Assembly (NCBI RefSeq): GCF_023223525.1
Contig: NZ_JALPRX010000083.1
Span: forward strand, 1-38,460
Length of the DNA stretch: 38,460 nucleotides
Source of the DNA: Roseomonas acroporae
GTDB lineage: Bacteria; Pseudomonadota; Alphaproteobacteria; Acetobacterales; Acetobacteraceae
Reading direction: 5' to 3'
Position numbers and translations under genes: made by a program. The stretch's first letter is position 1, and the number at the start of each line of letters is the position of its first letter. The notes under the pieces are model-generated. The model ran no database searches and was not told the origin of the DNA. It saw nothing but the letters and a program-made list of their open reading frames with translations. Positions 21,999 to 30,808 of the stretch are shown piece after piece.

Positions 21999-23759
21999 AT
22001 GCAGCAATTCCTCGACGTGTACGGCTTCGTCAGCGTGCTGCTGCACATGGCGGTGCTGCTCTCCCGCTCGGCGCTGATCGGCGGCATCGCCTTCTGGGTG
22101 CTGCTCGCGGTGCCCGTCTCGCGCGACCTCACCCGCGAGGACGGGGCGCGCCTGCTCGGCATCGCCCGGCGCGGGGTGCGCATCGCGGCCTGGCTGACGC
22201 TCGGGCTGACGGCGCTCGCCTCGGTGCTGGGGGCGCTGGCGCTGGCGGCCTCGATGGAAATCCCGCTCGGCAGCGCGCTCGGGGCGGAATTCGTGGTCTC
22301 CGGCGCCATCGTGGTGGCCGGCGCGGCGCTGGCCCTGCTGCTCGCGGCGCCCGCCGACCCGCCCGCGCCCGGCCGCCGCCTCGCCCTCGCCGCCGCCGCG
22401 CTGCTCTGCCTCGCGGGCGGGGTGGCGGGCAGCCACGCCATGGCGCGCACCGAGGACCGGGCGCTGCTGATGCTGGCCACCGCCCTGCACCATCTCGGCG
22501 CGGCGCTCTGGCTCGGCGGGCTGCCGGTGTTCCTGGCCTCGCTGCGCCTCGCGGGACCGGTGCGGCGCCGGGCGGCGGTGCCGGCCGGGCTGTCCGTGGC
22601 CGGGCCGGCCAGCCTCGGCGCGGCGCAGGTGGCGGCCCCGGCCATGAGCGGCCTCTCGGCGGCGCGGGCGATCGGCGCCGCCTATTCGCGCCTCGCGGCG
22701 GGCGGCGTGCTGCTGATCGTGCTCGGCATCCTCGGCTTCTGGGGGGCCTATCTCGGCGGCGTCGGCAACCTCTACGGCACCGCCTACGGCGCCATGTCGG
22801 CCACCAAGGGGGCGCTGTTCGGGCTGCTGCTGCTGCTCGGCCTCGGCAATTTCCTGGTGCTGCACGGCTTCGTGCGGAACCCCGAGAAGCACCTGAACCA
22901 CGTGCGCCGCTTCGTGGAGTGCGAGATCGGCCTCGGCGTCGCGGTGCTGGCCGCCGCTGCCTCGCTGACCTCGCTGCCCCCGGCGGTGGACAACCCGGCC
23001 GCCGACGTGGCGAGCTGGGCCGAGGTGACGGAACGCTTCACCCCGACCTGGCCGCGCCTCTCCTCGCCCGACCATGCCGACCTCGCCATCCCCGAATTGC
23101 AGGCGCGGCTGGATGCCGAGTGGCAGCGCCGGCAGGCCGATCCGCGCCCGCAGGCCTTCGCGCCCGGCGAGGGCTTCCTGCCGCCGCGCAACGCCAGCGA
23201 CATCGCCTGGAGCGAGTACAACCACCACTGGGCCGGCCTCGTCGTGCTGCTGGTGGGCCTCGCCGCGCTGCTCGACGCCACCGGCCGCGTGCCCTGGGCG
23301 CGGCACTGGCCGCTGCTCTTCCTGATCCTGGCCGGCTTCCTCGCCTTCCGCTCCGACCCCGAGGTCTGGCCGCTCGGCGAGATCGGGCTGATCGAGAGCA
23401 TGCGCGACGCCGAGGTGGTGCAGCACCGCCTCTTCGCCCTGCTGGTCGTCGCCTTCGCCGTGGCGGAATGGCGGGTTCGGCTGGGCAAGGTGCAGGGGCG
23501 GCTGCGCTACGTCTTCCCCGGCGCCATGGTGCTGGGCGGCGTGCTGCTGCTCGCCCACAACCACGCCATCTCCAACGTCAAGGAGGCGCTGCTGATCGAG
23601 CTGTCGCACCTGCCGCTGGGCGCCATGGCGGTGATCTCCGGCTGTGCCCGCTGGGTCGAGCTGCGCGGCGAGGGGCGGGAGGCGCGCATCGCCCGCTGGG
23701 TCTGGCCGGTCGGCATGGTGCTGATGGGCCTGCTGCTGATGCTGTACCGCGAGGCCTGA
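21999..23759 (+). CDS. copD: CopD-family copper transport membrane protein, long form
   Basis: Polytopic membrane protein of 586 residues, about twice the length of plain CopD. The first half (about 15-315) has the CopD layout, with a His-containing helix pair around TALHHLGAALWLGGLP. A soluble stretch (about 325-395, Pro-rich, probably periplasmic) follows, then a second membrane block with conserved-looking SEYNHHWAG and LLLAHNHAISNVK, whose His/Asn residues could bind metal. It is expected to take copper from CopC and pass it inward. The stop is 1 base before the hpnN TTG, so the two are almost certainly co-transcribed. The role of the second membrane block is unknown to me. Confidence 0.87.
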   Translation: MQQFLDVYGFVSVLLHMAVLLSRSALIGGIAFWVLLAVPVSRDLTREDGARLLGIARRGVRIAAWLTLGLTALASVLGALALAASMEIPLGSALGAEFVVSGAIVVAGAALALLLAAPADPPAPGRRLALAAAALLCLAGGVAGSHAMARTEDRALLMLATALHHLGAALWLGGLPVFLASLRLAGPVRRRAAVPAGLSVAGPASLGAAQVAAPAMSGLSAARAIGAAYSRLAAGGVLLIVLGILGFWGAYLGGVGNLYGTAYGAMSATKGALFGLLLLLGLGNFLVLHGFVRNPEKHLNHVRRFVECEIGLGVAVLAAAASLTSLPPAVDNPAADVASWAEVTERFTPTWPRLSSPDHADLAIPELQARLDAEWQRRQADPRPQAFAPGEGFLPPRNASDIAWSEYNHHWAGLVVLLVGLAALLDATGRVPWARHWPLLFLILAGFLAFRSDPEVWPLGEIGLIESMRDAEVVQHRLFALLVVAFAVAEWRVRLGKVQGRLRYVFPGAMVLGGVLLLAHNHAISNVKEALLIELSHLPLGAMAVISGCARWVELRGEGREARIARWVWPVGMVLMGLLLMLYREA

Positions 23760-23760
23760 A

Positions 23761-26610
23761 TTGGCGGAGGACGAGCGCGGGCGCGACGACGCCCTGATCG
23801 AGCGCGGCGCGGCGCCGGCCGGCGCGGGGCAGGGGGCCGATGGCCGGGACGGGGGGGCACGAGGCGGCACCCCGCCCAACATCCCGCCCAACACCCCCTT
23901 GGCCCCCCCGCCGGCCGCCGTCCCGTCGTCCGCCGCGTCGCCCGGCGCCGCCGCCCCGCCGGGCGCGCCGCCGCATCGCGGCGGGCTGGTCGGCGCCCTC
24001 GAACGCCTCGCCACCACGCTGGTGCGCGTCGCCATCGCCCGGCCGCTGCTCTCGGTGCTGCTGCTGCTGGCGCTCGGCATCGGCGCCGGGGTCCATGTCT
24101 CGCGCCATTTCGCGATGGACACGGACGCCACCCGCCTCTTCCCGCAGGACCTGCCCTGGCGGCAGGCGGAGCGCGCGCTGGAGGAGGCCTTCCCGCAGCG
24201 CAACGACCTCGTCGCCGTGGTGATCGACGGCGCGACCGGCGCCGTGGCCGACCGCGCCGCCGCCGCGCTGGCCGAGGCGCTGGCACGGCGCACGGACATC
24301 GCGAAGCGTGTCAGCCGCCCCGATGGCGGCGCCTTCTTCGAGCGCAACGCCTTCCTGTTCCTGCCCGAGGCCGAGGTGCGGTCGATCACCGAGCAGCTCA
24401 TCGCGGCGCAGCCGCTGCTCGGCACGCTCGCGGCCGATCCGGGCCTGCGCGGCGTCGCGTCGACGCTGGACCTGGTGCTGGAGGGGGTGAAGCGCGGCGA
24501 CACCACGCTGGAAAGCCTCGCCGCCCCCCTGCGGGAGCTGGCCGGGACGGCGGGGGAGGCGGCGGAGGGAAGGCTGCGGCCGCTCGACTGGTCGCGCCTG
24601 TTCACCGGCCGCGCCCCCTCGGCGCTGGAGCTGCGCCGCTTCGTGCTGGTGCAGGCGAGGCTGGACTACGCCGCCCTCTCGCCCGGCGAGGCCGTCACCG
24701 AGGGCATCCGCGCCGAGGCGCGACGCCTCGGCCTCGACGCGGCGCACGGCGTGCGGCTGCGCATCACCGGCGCCATCCCGATGGGCGACGAGGAGTTCGG
24801 CTCCATCGCCGAGGACGCGGACGTGAACGGGCTGCTCTCCGTCGCGCTGGTGGTGTTCCTGCTCTGGCTGGCGCTGCGTTCCGTGCGTCTGGTGCTGGCG
24901 GTGCTGGTGACGCTCGCCGCCGGCCTCGCGGTCACCGCGGCCTTCGCGCTGCTCGCGGTCGGGCCGTTCAACATCATCTCGGTCGCCTTCGCGGTGCTGT
25001 TCGTCGGGCTCGGGGTCGATTTCGGCATCCAGTACGCGGTGCGCTACCGCGCCGAGCGCCACGCCCTGCCGCCCGGCACGCCCCGGCCGCTGCGCGCCGC
25101 CCTGCTCGCCGCCGGGCATCGCGCGGGGCCTGCCATGCTGCTCGCCGCCATCGCCACCGCCATCGGCTTCCTCTCCTTCCTGCCCACCGACTATCGCGGC
25201 GTCGCGGATCTCGGGCGGATCGCCGGCTTCGGCATGGTGGTGGCGGTGGTGCTCTCGCTCACCCTGCTGCCGGCGCTGCTCTGCCTGCTGCGTCCCGCCG
25301 CCGAGGGGCGGGAGGTGGGCTGGTCGGCCCTGGCGCCGCTCGACCGGGCGCTGACGAAGCGGGCGCGCCTCGTCGTCGGGCTCTGCGTGGTGCTGGCCGT
25401 GGGCGGCCTCGCCCTGCTGCCGCGCCTGTCCTTCGACGTGGACCCGCTGCACCTGCGCGACCGGCATTCCGAGGCGGTCGCGACCTACTACGACCTGATG
25501 CGCGACCCCGACACCACGCCGCAGACGGCCGACATCCTCGCCCCCTCGCTGGATGCGGCCGAGGCGCTGGCGCGCCGCGCCGCCGCCCTGCCGGAGATCC
25601 GCCAGGCGGTGACGCTGCGCTCCTTCATCCCCGAGAATCAGGGGCCGAAGCTGGCGCTGATCGAGGACGCGGCGATGCTGATGGGCCCGACGCTCGCGCC
25701 CGAGCCGCGGCCCGACCCCGACGACGCGGCGGTGGCCGCGGCGCTGCGGCATACCGCGGAGGGGCTGGCGGCGGCGGCCGGCGGCCGTGGCGGCGCGGCG
25801 GCGACGGATGCCGGGCGGCTCGCCGTGGCCTTCCGGGCTCTGGCCGACGGCCCGCCCGAGGGCCGGGCGCTGCTGGCGGAAGCGGTCGTGCCGGGGCTGC
25901 GCACCACGCTGCGCCAGATCACGGCGGCGCTGGGCGCCCAGGCGGTCACCGAGGCGGACCTGCCGGCCGATCTGCGCGCCGACTGGGTGACGCCGGACGG
26001 CCGCGCCCGGGTGGAGCTGTATCCGAGCGGCGACAGCACCGACGACGCCGCCATGGCCCGCTTCGCCGCCGCCGCGCAGTCCCTCTCGCCGGGGGCGAGC
26101 GGGCCGCCCATCTCCATCCTCGGCTCCACCGGCACGATCCGGCACGCCTTCCTGGTGGCGGGCGGCGTCGCCCTCGCGCTGATCGCGCTGCTGCTGACCG
26201 TGGTGCTGCGCAGCGTCACGCACATGGCGCTGGCGCTGGCGCCGCTGATGCTCGGGCTGCTGCTGACTCTCGCCACCTGCGTGCTGACCGGGCTGGCGCT
26301 GAACCTCGCCAACATCATCGCCCTGCCGCTGCTGCTCGGCGTCGGCGTCGCCTTCCACATCTACTACATCCTGGCCTGGGAGGACGGCACCCGCGAGCTG
26401 CTGGCGACGCCGCTGACCCGCGCCGTGGTGCTCTCCGCCCTCACCACGGCGAGCGCCTTCGGCCTGCTGGCGCTCTCGCACCACCCGGGCACGGCGAGCA
26501 TGGGGGTGCTGCTGACCCTGTCGCTGGCCTGGACGCTGCTGGCGCTGCTCGTCGCCATGCCGGCCATGCTGCACGTGGCGGAGAAGCCGGCGGCGCCGCC
26601 GGCAGGGTAG
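23761..26610 (+). CDS. hpnN: Hopanoid transporter HpnN, RND/MMPL family
   Basis: RND-superfamily exporter, 949 residues from the TTG at 23761, which has GAGG six bases upstream. It has twelve predicted helices: the first at about 93-112, a large periplasmic domain, a block around 358-520 containing LFVGLGVDFGIQYAVRYR, a second periplasmic domain, and a final block from about 795. HpnN moves hopanoids from inner to outer membrane. The HpnN call rests on family shape plus the nearby shc, hpnG and hpnH genes. The first 75 residues are Pro/Ala/Gly low complexity with a small duplication (PPNIPPN), so the true start may be internal (TTG 23899, or GTG 24022). The 1-bp gap after copD implies translational coupling. 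Confidence 0.88.
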   Translation: MAEDERGRDDALIERGAAPAGAGQGADGRDGGARGGTPPNIPPNTPLAPPPAAVPSSAASPGAAAPPGAPPHRGGLVGALERLATTLVRVAIARPLLSVLLLLALGIGAGVHVSRHFAMDTDATRLFPQDLPWRQAERALEEAFPQRNDLVAVVIDGATGAVADRAAAALAEALARRTDIAKRVSRPDGGAFFERNAFLFLPEAEVRSITEQLIAAQPLLGTLAADPGLRGVASTLDLVLEGVKRGDTTLESLAAPLRELAGTAGEAAEGRLRPLDWSRLFTGRAPSALELRRFVLVQARLDYAALSPGEAVTEGIRAEARRLGLDAAHGVRLRITGAIPMGDEEFGSIAEDADVNGLLSVALVVFLLWLALRSVRLVLAVLVTLAAGLAVTAAFALLAVGPFNIISVAFAVLFVGLGVDFGIQYAVRYRAERHALPPGTPRPLRAALLAAGHRAGPAMLLAAIATAIGFLSFLPTDYRGVADLGRIAGFGMVVAVVLSLTLLPALLCLLRPAAEGREVGWSALAPLDRALTKRARLVVGLCVVLAVGGLALLPRLSFDVDPLHLRDRHSEAVATYYDLMRDPDTTPQTADILAPSLDAAEALARRAAALPEIRQAVTLRSFIPENQGPKLALIEDAAMLMGPTLAPEPRPDPDDAAVAAALRHTAEGLAAAAGGRGGAAATDAGRLAVAFRALADGPPEGRALLAEAVVPGLRTTLRQITAALGAQAVTEADLPADLRADWVTPDGRARVELYPSGDSTDDAAMARFAAAAQSLSPGASGPPISILGSTGTIRHAFLVAGGVALALIALLLTVVLRSVTHMALALAPLMLGLLLTLATCVLTGLALNLANIIALPLLLGVGVAFHIYYILAWEDGTRELLATPLTRAVVLSALTTASAFGLLALSHHPGTASMGVLLTLSLAWTLLALLVAMPAMLHVAEKPAAPPAG

Positions 26611-26856
26611 GGGGGCATGCCCCACGCCCGCCTGGATCCCGGCCGGAGACAAGGGGTTGCCGCGGCCGGCGGGCGGTCCGGCACCTCGTCCGGTGGTGCG
26701 GCAGCCATGCCACGGGCGCGGAACGGTATGCCCTGGACGCGGGGCTGTCCGCCCGGCTAGCTTGCGTTGACCCCCTGCCGGGCGGGGCGCAGTGTTCTCC
26801 GTATACCCCTCGTTCTCCGTATACCCCTCCGCGACATGATCTGGAGAAGGACCGGC
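26611..26856. promoter_or_regulatory. Upstream region of the MFS gene with an 18-bp perfect tandem repeat
   Basis: Two exact 18-bp copies (26794-26811 and 26812-26829) each contain the palindrome GTATAC. They end 27 bases before the MFS start. A TTGACC at 26767-26772 could be a -35 element, but no good -10 lies at the right distance. Paired identical sites just before a start suggest an operator or a slippage array. Confidence 0.5.
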
Positions 26857-28125
26857 ATGGTCCCCGCACGCGCGACGTCACACGGCCCCGATGGCGGGGC
26901 CGCCGGCGAGGCCCCTGCCGGCCAGGGCCGCGATGGCCGCATCATCGCCCTGATCGGCACCGGCCACTTCCTCTCCCACTTCTACATGCTCACCCTGCCG
27001 CCGCTGTTCCTGGCCTGGCGCGGCGAGTTCGGCGTCTCCTTCGCGATGCTCGGCCTCGCCACCGCGCTGATGTCCGGCACCACCGCCGTGCTGCAGACGC
27101 CGGTCGGCTTCTGGGTGGACCGCTGGGGGGCGCGGCCCTTCCTGGTCGGCGGCACGCTGCTGATGGCGCTCTCCGTCTCGGCCATGGCCTTCGTGCCCTC
27201 CTTCTGGTGGATCCTGCCGCTCTCGATCCTCTCGGGCATCGGCAATTCCGTGATCCACCCGGCGGACTACGCGATCCTCGCCGGCTCGATCGACAGGAAC
27301 CGCATGGGCCGCGCCTTCGCCCTGCACACCTTCACCGGCAATCTCGGCTTCGCCGCGGCGCCGCCGGTCATCGCCCTGCTGGCCGCGACGATCGGCTGGC
27401 GCGGCGCGCTGCTCTCGGTCGGGCTGCTCGGCATCCCCGTCGTCGCGGCGATCCTGTGGCAGAGCCGCGTGCTGCGTGACCAGGCCAAGCCCGCCAAGGA
27501 CACGAAGGGCATCACCGGGCGCGAGCTGCTGCTCTCGCGCACCATGCTGCTCTTCTTCGCCTTCATGCTGCTCTCCTCGATGAGCACCTCGGGCGTCACC
27601 AACTTCCTCATCACCGTGCTCGGCCAGCTCTGGGGCACGGCGGCCGAGGTCGCGGCGCTGGCGCTCTCCGGCTACACGGTGGGCCAGACCAGCGGCGTGC
27701 TGGTCGGCGGCTGGTACGCGGACCGCTCCACCCGGCAGGTCGGCTTCGTGGTGTCGCTGACGCTGGTCGCGATGGCGCTGTTCATCACCATCGGCACGGT
27801 GCCGATGGCCCGGCCCGTGCTGCTGCTCGCCGCCTTCACCGCCGGCCTCTGCCTCGGCGCCAGCCGCACGCCGCGCGACGTGATGGTGAAGAACGCCGCG
27901 CCGCCGGGCCAGATCGGCAAGGTGTTCGGCTTCGTCTCCTCCGGCCTGCCGCTCGGCGGCGCGCTGATGCCGGTGCCCTGCGGCCTGCTGATCGACAGCG
28001 GCCATCCGGGGCTGGTGCTGCCGCTGGTGGCGACGCTGCTCGGCCTGTCGCTGCTCTGCATGGGCACGGCCAGCGTCTCGGCCGAGGCCGATCGCGGCCG
28101 CCGCGTGCCGCTGCCGGCGGAATAG
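26857..28125 (+). CDS. MFS transporter, fosmidomycin-resistance (Fsr)-like
   Basis: Major facilitator protein of 422 residues with twelve predicted helices in two halves. The first helix reads GTGHFLSHFYMLTLPPLF, which is typical of the Fsr-like branch, and the loop motif between helices 2 and 3 is VGFWVDRWGARPFL. Fsr relatives export fosmidomycin and other small molecules by proton antiport; the substrate here is not known. I chose ATG 26857 because GGAGAAGG sits about six bases upstream. An earlier in-frame ATG at 26836 has no such site. It is convergent with the next gene, 22 bases from its end, with a small 6-bp hairpin in between. Confidence 0.9.
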   Translation: MVPARATSHGPDGGAAGEAPAGQGRDGRIIALIGTGHFLSHFYMLTLPPLFLAWRGEFGVSFAMLGLATALMSGTTAVLQTPVGFWVDRWGARPFLVGGTLLMALSVSAMAFVPSFWWILPLSILSGIGNSVIHPADYAILAGSIDRNRMGRAFALHTFTGNLGFAAAPPVIALLAATIGWRGALLSVGLLGIPVVAAILWQSRVLRDQAKPAKDTKGITGRELLLSRTMLLFFAFMLLSSMSTSGVTNFLITVLGQLWGTAAEVAALALSGYTVGQTSGVLVGGWYADRSTRQVGFVVSLTLVAMALFITIGTVPMARPVLLLAAFTAGLCLGASRTPRDVMVKNAAPPGQIGKVFGFVSSGLPLGGALMPVPCGLLIDSGHPGLVLPLVATLLGLSLLCMGTASVSAEADRGRRVPLPAE

Positions 28126-28147
28126 AGCGGAACGCCCGGCCCCGGCC

Positions 28148-28510
28148 TCAGCCCGGGCCGAGCTTGCGGAACACGTCGGCGGCCGAGGGCGCCTTCTCCT
28201 TCGGCCGGTCGCCGCCGAACGCCATGCGGTCGCGGTTGTCCTGCATCAGCATCGAGAAGCCGGGGATGCTGACCAGGCCGAGGCCGCGCGGCACGCCGGT
28301 CGACTCGTCCGCCTCGATCTTCCCGTAGGCGGCGCCGCCCATCTTCTCCCACTTGCCGGCCGGCTTCTTCACCTCGACATTGGCGACCGTCGCCTTCAGC
28401 ACCAGCCGCACGATCGCCTCGCTCCGGCCCGGCTTGAGCAGGCTCGGATGCCCGTCCACCAGCCGCCAGCCATTCGACAGCGCCCACTGCGTCAGCTCGT
28501 CCCGTGTCAT
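28148..28510 (-). CDS. Hypothetical protein, 120 residues
   Basis: Soluble protein with no signal peptide or membrane segment. It starts MTRDELTQWALSNGWRLVDG, which looks like a small helix-turn fold, continues with a Lys-rich strand region (VEVKKPAGKWEKM), and ends with PSAADVFRKLGPG. The ATG at 28510 has a purine-rich GGGGAAGAG upstream. Codon use is normal for the window, and the gene fits the space between two convergent or divergent neighbours well, so I believe it is real. I do not recognise a family. It is divergent from the CorA-type gene. Confidence 0.75.
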   Translation of the reverse strand: MTRDELTQWALSNGWRLVDGHPSLLKPGRSEAIVRLVLKATVANVEVKKPAGKWEKMGGAAYGKIEADESTGVPRGLGLVSIPGFSMLMQDNRDRMAFGGDRPKEKAPSAADVFRKLGPG

Positions 28511-28690
28511 CCGCTCTTCCCCCGTTCCGTGATGCCGTCCCCGCCGCCGGGCGCGCGCCGCGCCGTGCCTGCCGCGTCTCGCGGCCTGCACGCCCCGGGA
28601 ACGCGCCGCCGCGGGGCGGCGCCGGCATCCGGGGGCGCGGCGCGGGCGTTGCTCCCCGCGCCGGGGCCGCCGCAGACGAGGAGTAGCACC

Positions 28691-29695
28691 TTGCTCTTCT
28701 TCCACCCAGCGCCGGCGGGTGCCGCCGCCGCCGGCGCGAACGGGGCGCTGCCGGACTCACTGCCGGACTCACTGCCCCCGGGCACGCTCTGGCTCGACCT
28801 GCTGGACGGCACCGAGGCGGAGAAGGAATTCGTCACCCGCCACACCGGCCTGCGCGTGCCGAGCCGCGCGGCGCTGAGCGAGATCGAGACGTCGAGCCGC
28901 CTCGCCGTGCGCGGCGACGCGCTCTACCTCAGCACGCCGGTCGCCTCGCGCGCCGCCGGCCACACGCCGGTCGTCACGCCGGTCGGCCTCCTGCTGTCGC
29001 CGCGCCACCTCGTCACCATCCGCTTCGCGCCCCTCACCGCCTTCGACACCTACGGCGCCGAGGTGGATTCCGAGGACACCGACACCGAGCGGCGCGACTG
29101 CAGCGCCGTGCTGCTGGCCGGGCTGCTGGACGCCATCGTGGACCGGCTCGCGGACCTGCTGGAGCAGATCGGCGCCGAGCTGGACCGGCTTTCCACCCAC
29201 GCCTTCGCCGCCAACGAGCACCACCGGCCGGTGCGCGCCGACGCGGCCCTGCGCGCCGCGCTACGCTCCGTGGGCAAGGAGGGCGAACGCCTGTCGCGCC
29301 TGCGTGACACGCTGCTCGGCGTCGGGCGCATCGTGCCCTTCGTGGAGGAGGCGGCGGCGAAGTGGCTGCCCGCGACGCTGCACGGGCGCTTCCGCTCGCT
29401 GCGCCAGGACATCGCCTCGCTGAACGACTACGACACGCAGCTCGCCAACAAGGTGCAGTTCCTGCTGGACGCGACGCTCGGCTTCATCAGCATCGAGCAG
29501 AACAACACGATCCGGCTGCTGACCGTGGTCTCGATCGTCGGCATCCCGCCCACCCTCGTCGCCAGCATCTACGGCATGAACTTCAAGGTGATGCCGGAGC
29601 TGGACTGGGCCTGGGGCTACCCCTACGGCCTGGCGATGATCGCGGTCAGCGCCATCCTGCCGCTGCTGTGGTTCCGGTTGAAGGGGTGGCTTTAG
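28691..29695 (+). CDS. CorA-family divalent cation channel (Mg2+/Co2+ or Zn2+)
   Basis: CorA superfamily protein of 334 residues. The cytoplasmic domain forms residues 1-270, and two C-terminal helices end the protein. The pore motif is YGMNF at residues 294-298, followed by MPELDWAWGYP. The start is TTG at 28691: GAGGAG (28678-28683) sits seven bases upstream, and no in-frame ATG fits the family's length. Near the N-terminus a 12-bp duplication encodes DSLPDSLP. The acidic loop sequence leaves it open whether Mg2+ or Zn2+ (ZntB type) is moved. The gene ends in a cluster of hairpins and is convergent with the SDR gene. Confidence 0.92.
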   Translation: MLFFHPAPAGAAAAGANGALPDSLPDSLPPGTLWLDLLDGTEAEKEFVTRHTGLRVPSRAALSEIETSSRLAVRGDALYLSTPVASRAAGHTPVVTPVGLLLSPRHLVTIRFAPLTAFDTYGAEVDSEDTDTERRDCSAVLLAGLLDAIVDRLADLLEQIGAELDRLSTHAFAANEHHRPVRADAALRAALRSVGKEGERLSRLRDTLLGVGRIVPFVEEAAAKWLPATLHGRFRSLRQDIASLNDYDTQLANKVQFLLDATLGFISIEQNNTIRLLTVVSIVGIPPTLVASIYGMNFKVMPELDWAWGYPYGLAMIAVSAILPLLWFRLKGWL

Positions 29696-29708
29696 GGCGG
29701 CGGCCGTG

Positions 29709-29931
29709 CGGGGAAGGCTGCACCTTCCCCGGACCCTATCCGCCTGGGAAGGGCTTCGCCCTCCCCAGACCCCACCCACCAGGAACCTCAGGTTCCTGGA
29801 CCTCCGCCGGCGTTTGCGGCCTCGGTGGTTGAACCTGTGGGGCTCGGATCCGAACGGGGTTTCCAAAGGGGCTTCGCCCTTTGGTGGGGTCCAGGGGCAA
29901 AGCCCCTGGCGGGGTCCGGGGCGGAGCCCCG
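29709..29931. repeat. Cluster of six REP-like hairpins between convergent genes
   Basis: Hairpins follow each other at 29709-29731 (9-bp stem, loop CTGCA), 29746-29765 (imperfect, loop TTC), 29779-29799 (9-bp, loop TCA), 29863-29884 (8-bp), 29891-29909 (8-bp, loop AAA) and 29917-29931 (6-bp, loop GGA). Several contain a GGGCTTCGCCC-type core. The cluster fills nearly the whole gap between the CorA-type gene and the convergent SDR gene, so it probably ends or stabilises both transcripts. It may also be a mobile REP-like family. Confidence 0.85.
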
Positions 29932-29933
29932 AA

Positions 29934-30731
29934 TCAGGGCGAGATGGTCCGCACCACCCCGCCATCCACCCGCAGCGCCGCGCCGGTGGTGGCCGAGGCG
30001 AGCGGCGAGCACACATAGGCCACCATGTTCGCCACCTCCTTCACCGTGGCGAGCCGCCCGAGCAGCGAGGTCGGCCGGTTCTCGGCCAGGAACACCTTCT
30101 CCGCCTCCTCCGGCGCGAGGTGCCGCTCGCCCGAAAGCTGGTCGATGAATTCCGCGACGCCCTCCGAGCGCGTCGGGCCCGGCAGCACGGCGTTCACCGT
30201 CACGCCGCTGGCCGGCACCGATTCCGCGAGTCCGCGCGAGAGGGCGAGCAGCGCCGTCTTGGTGACGCCGTAGTGGATCATCTCGCGCGGGATGTTCAGC
30301 GCCGACTCGCTGGAGAGGAACACGATGCGGCCCCAGCCCGCCTTCGCCATGCGCGGCAGGTAGTGGCGGGAGAGCCGCACGCCGCTCATCAGGTTCACTT
30401 CCAGGAAGCGGTGCCACTCCGCGTCGTCGATCTCGAGGAACGGCTTCGGCGCGAAGATGCCGAGGTTGTTGACCAGGATGTCCGCCTCGCCGGCGCGGCC
30501 GAGGAACGCCGCGCAGCCCTCGGCGGTGCCGAGGTCGCCGGAGACGCCTTCCGCCGTGGCGCCGGGCACCGCCTCGCGCAGCCGCGCCACGGCCGACGCG
30601 GTGCGTTCCTCGCCGCGACCATTCAGCACGACGGCGGCGCCGCATTCGGCGAGGGCGCGGGCGATGGCGAAGCCGATGCCGCCGGTGGAGCCGGTGACGA
30701 CGGCGCGCCGGCCGGAAAGGTCGATCTGCAT
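29934..30731 (-). CDS. Short-chain dehydrogenase/reductase
   Basis: Classical SDR of 265 residues: cofactor loop TGSTGGIG at about 14-21, NNLG motif, catalytic Ser in FLSSESA and Tyr-Lys in YGVTK, ending in RVDGGVV. The ATG at 30731 has a strong AAGGAGA site six bases upstream. Substrate cannot be told from sequence; the family reduces ketones or oxidises alcohols with NAD(P)H. It lies 77 bases downstream of dctA on the same strand, so both may be one transcript, perhaps linked to organic acid use, though that link is only positional. The open frame extending upstream of 30731 is the shadow of dctA. Confidence 0.9.
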   Translation of the reverse strand: MQIDLSGRRAVVTGSTGGIGFAIARALAECGAAVVLNGRGEERTASAVARLREAVPGATAEGVSGDLGTAEGCAAFLGRAGEADILVNNLGIFAPKPFLEIDDAEWHRFLEVNLMSGVRLSRHYLPRMAKAGWGRIVFLSSESALNIPREMIHYGVTKTALLALSRGLAESVPASGVTVNAVLPGPTRSEGVAEFIDQLSGERHLAPEEAEKVFLAENRPTSLLGRLATVKEVANMVAYVCSPLASATTGAALRVDGGVVRTISP

Positions 30732-30808
30732 CGCGATCTCCTTGTGCAGTGCGGCAGGGAGATCGGCGGCGGGCCGGGCAGGATCAACCGCCCGCCCGGT
30801 TTCGTGAG

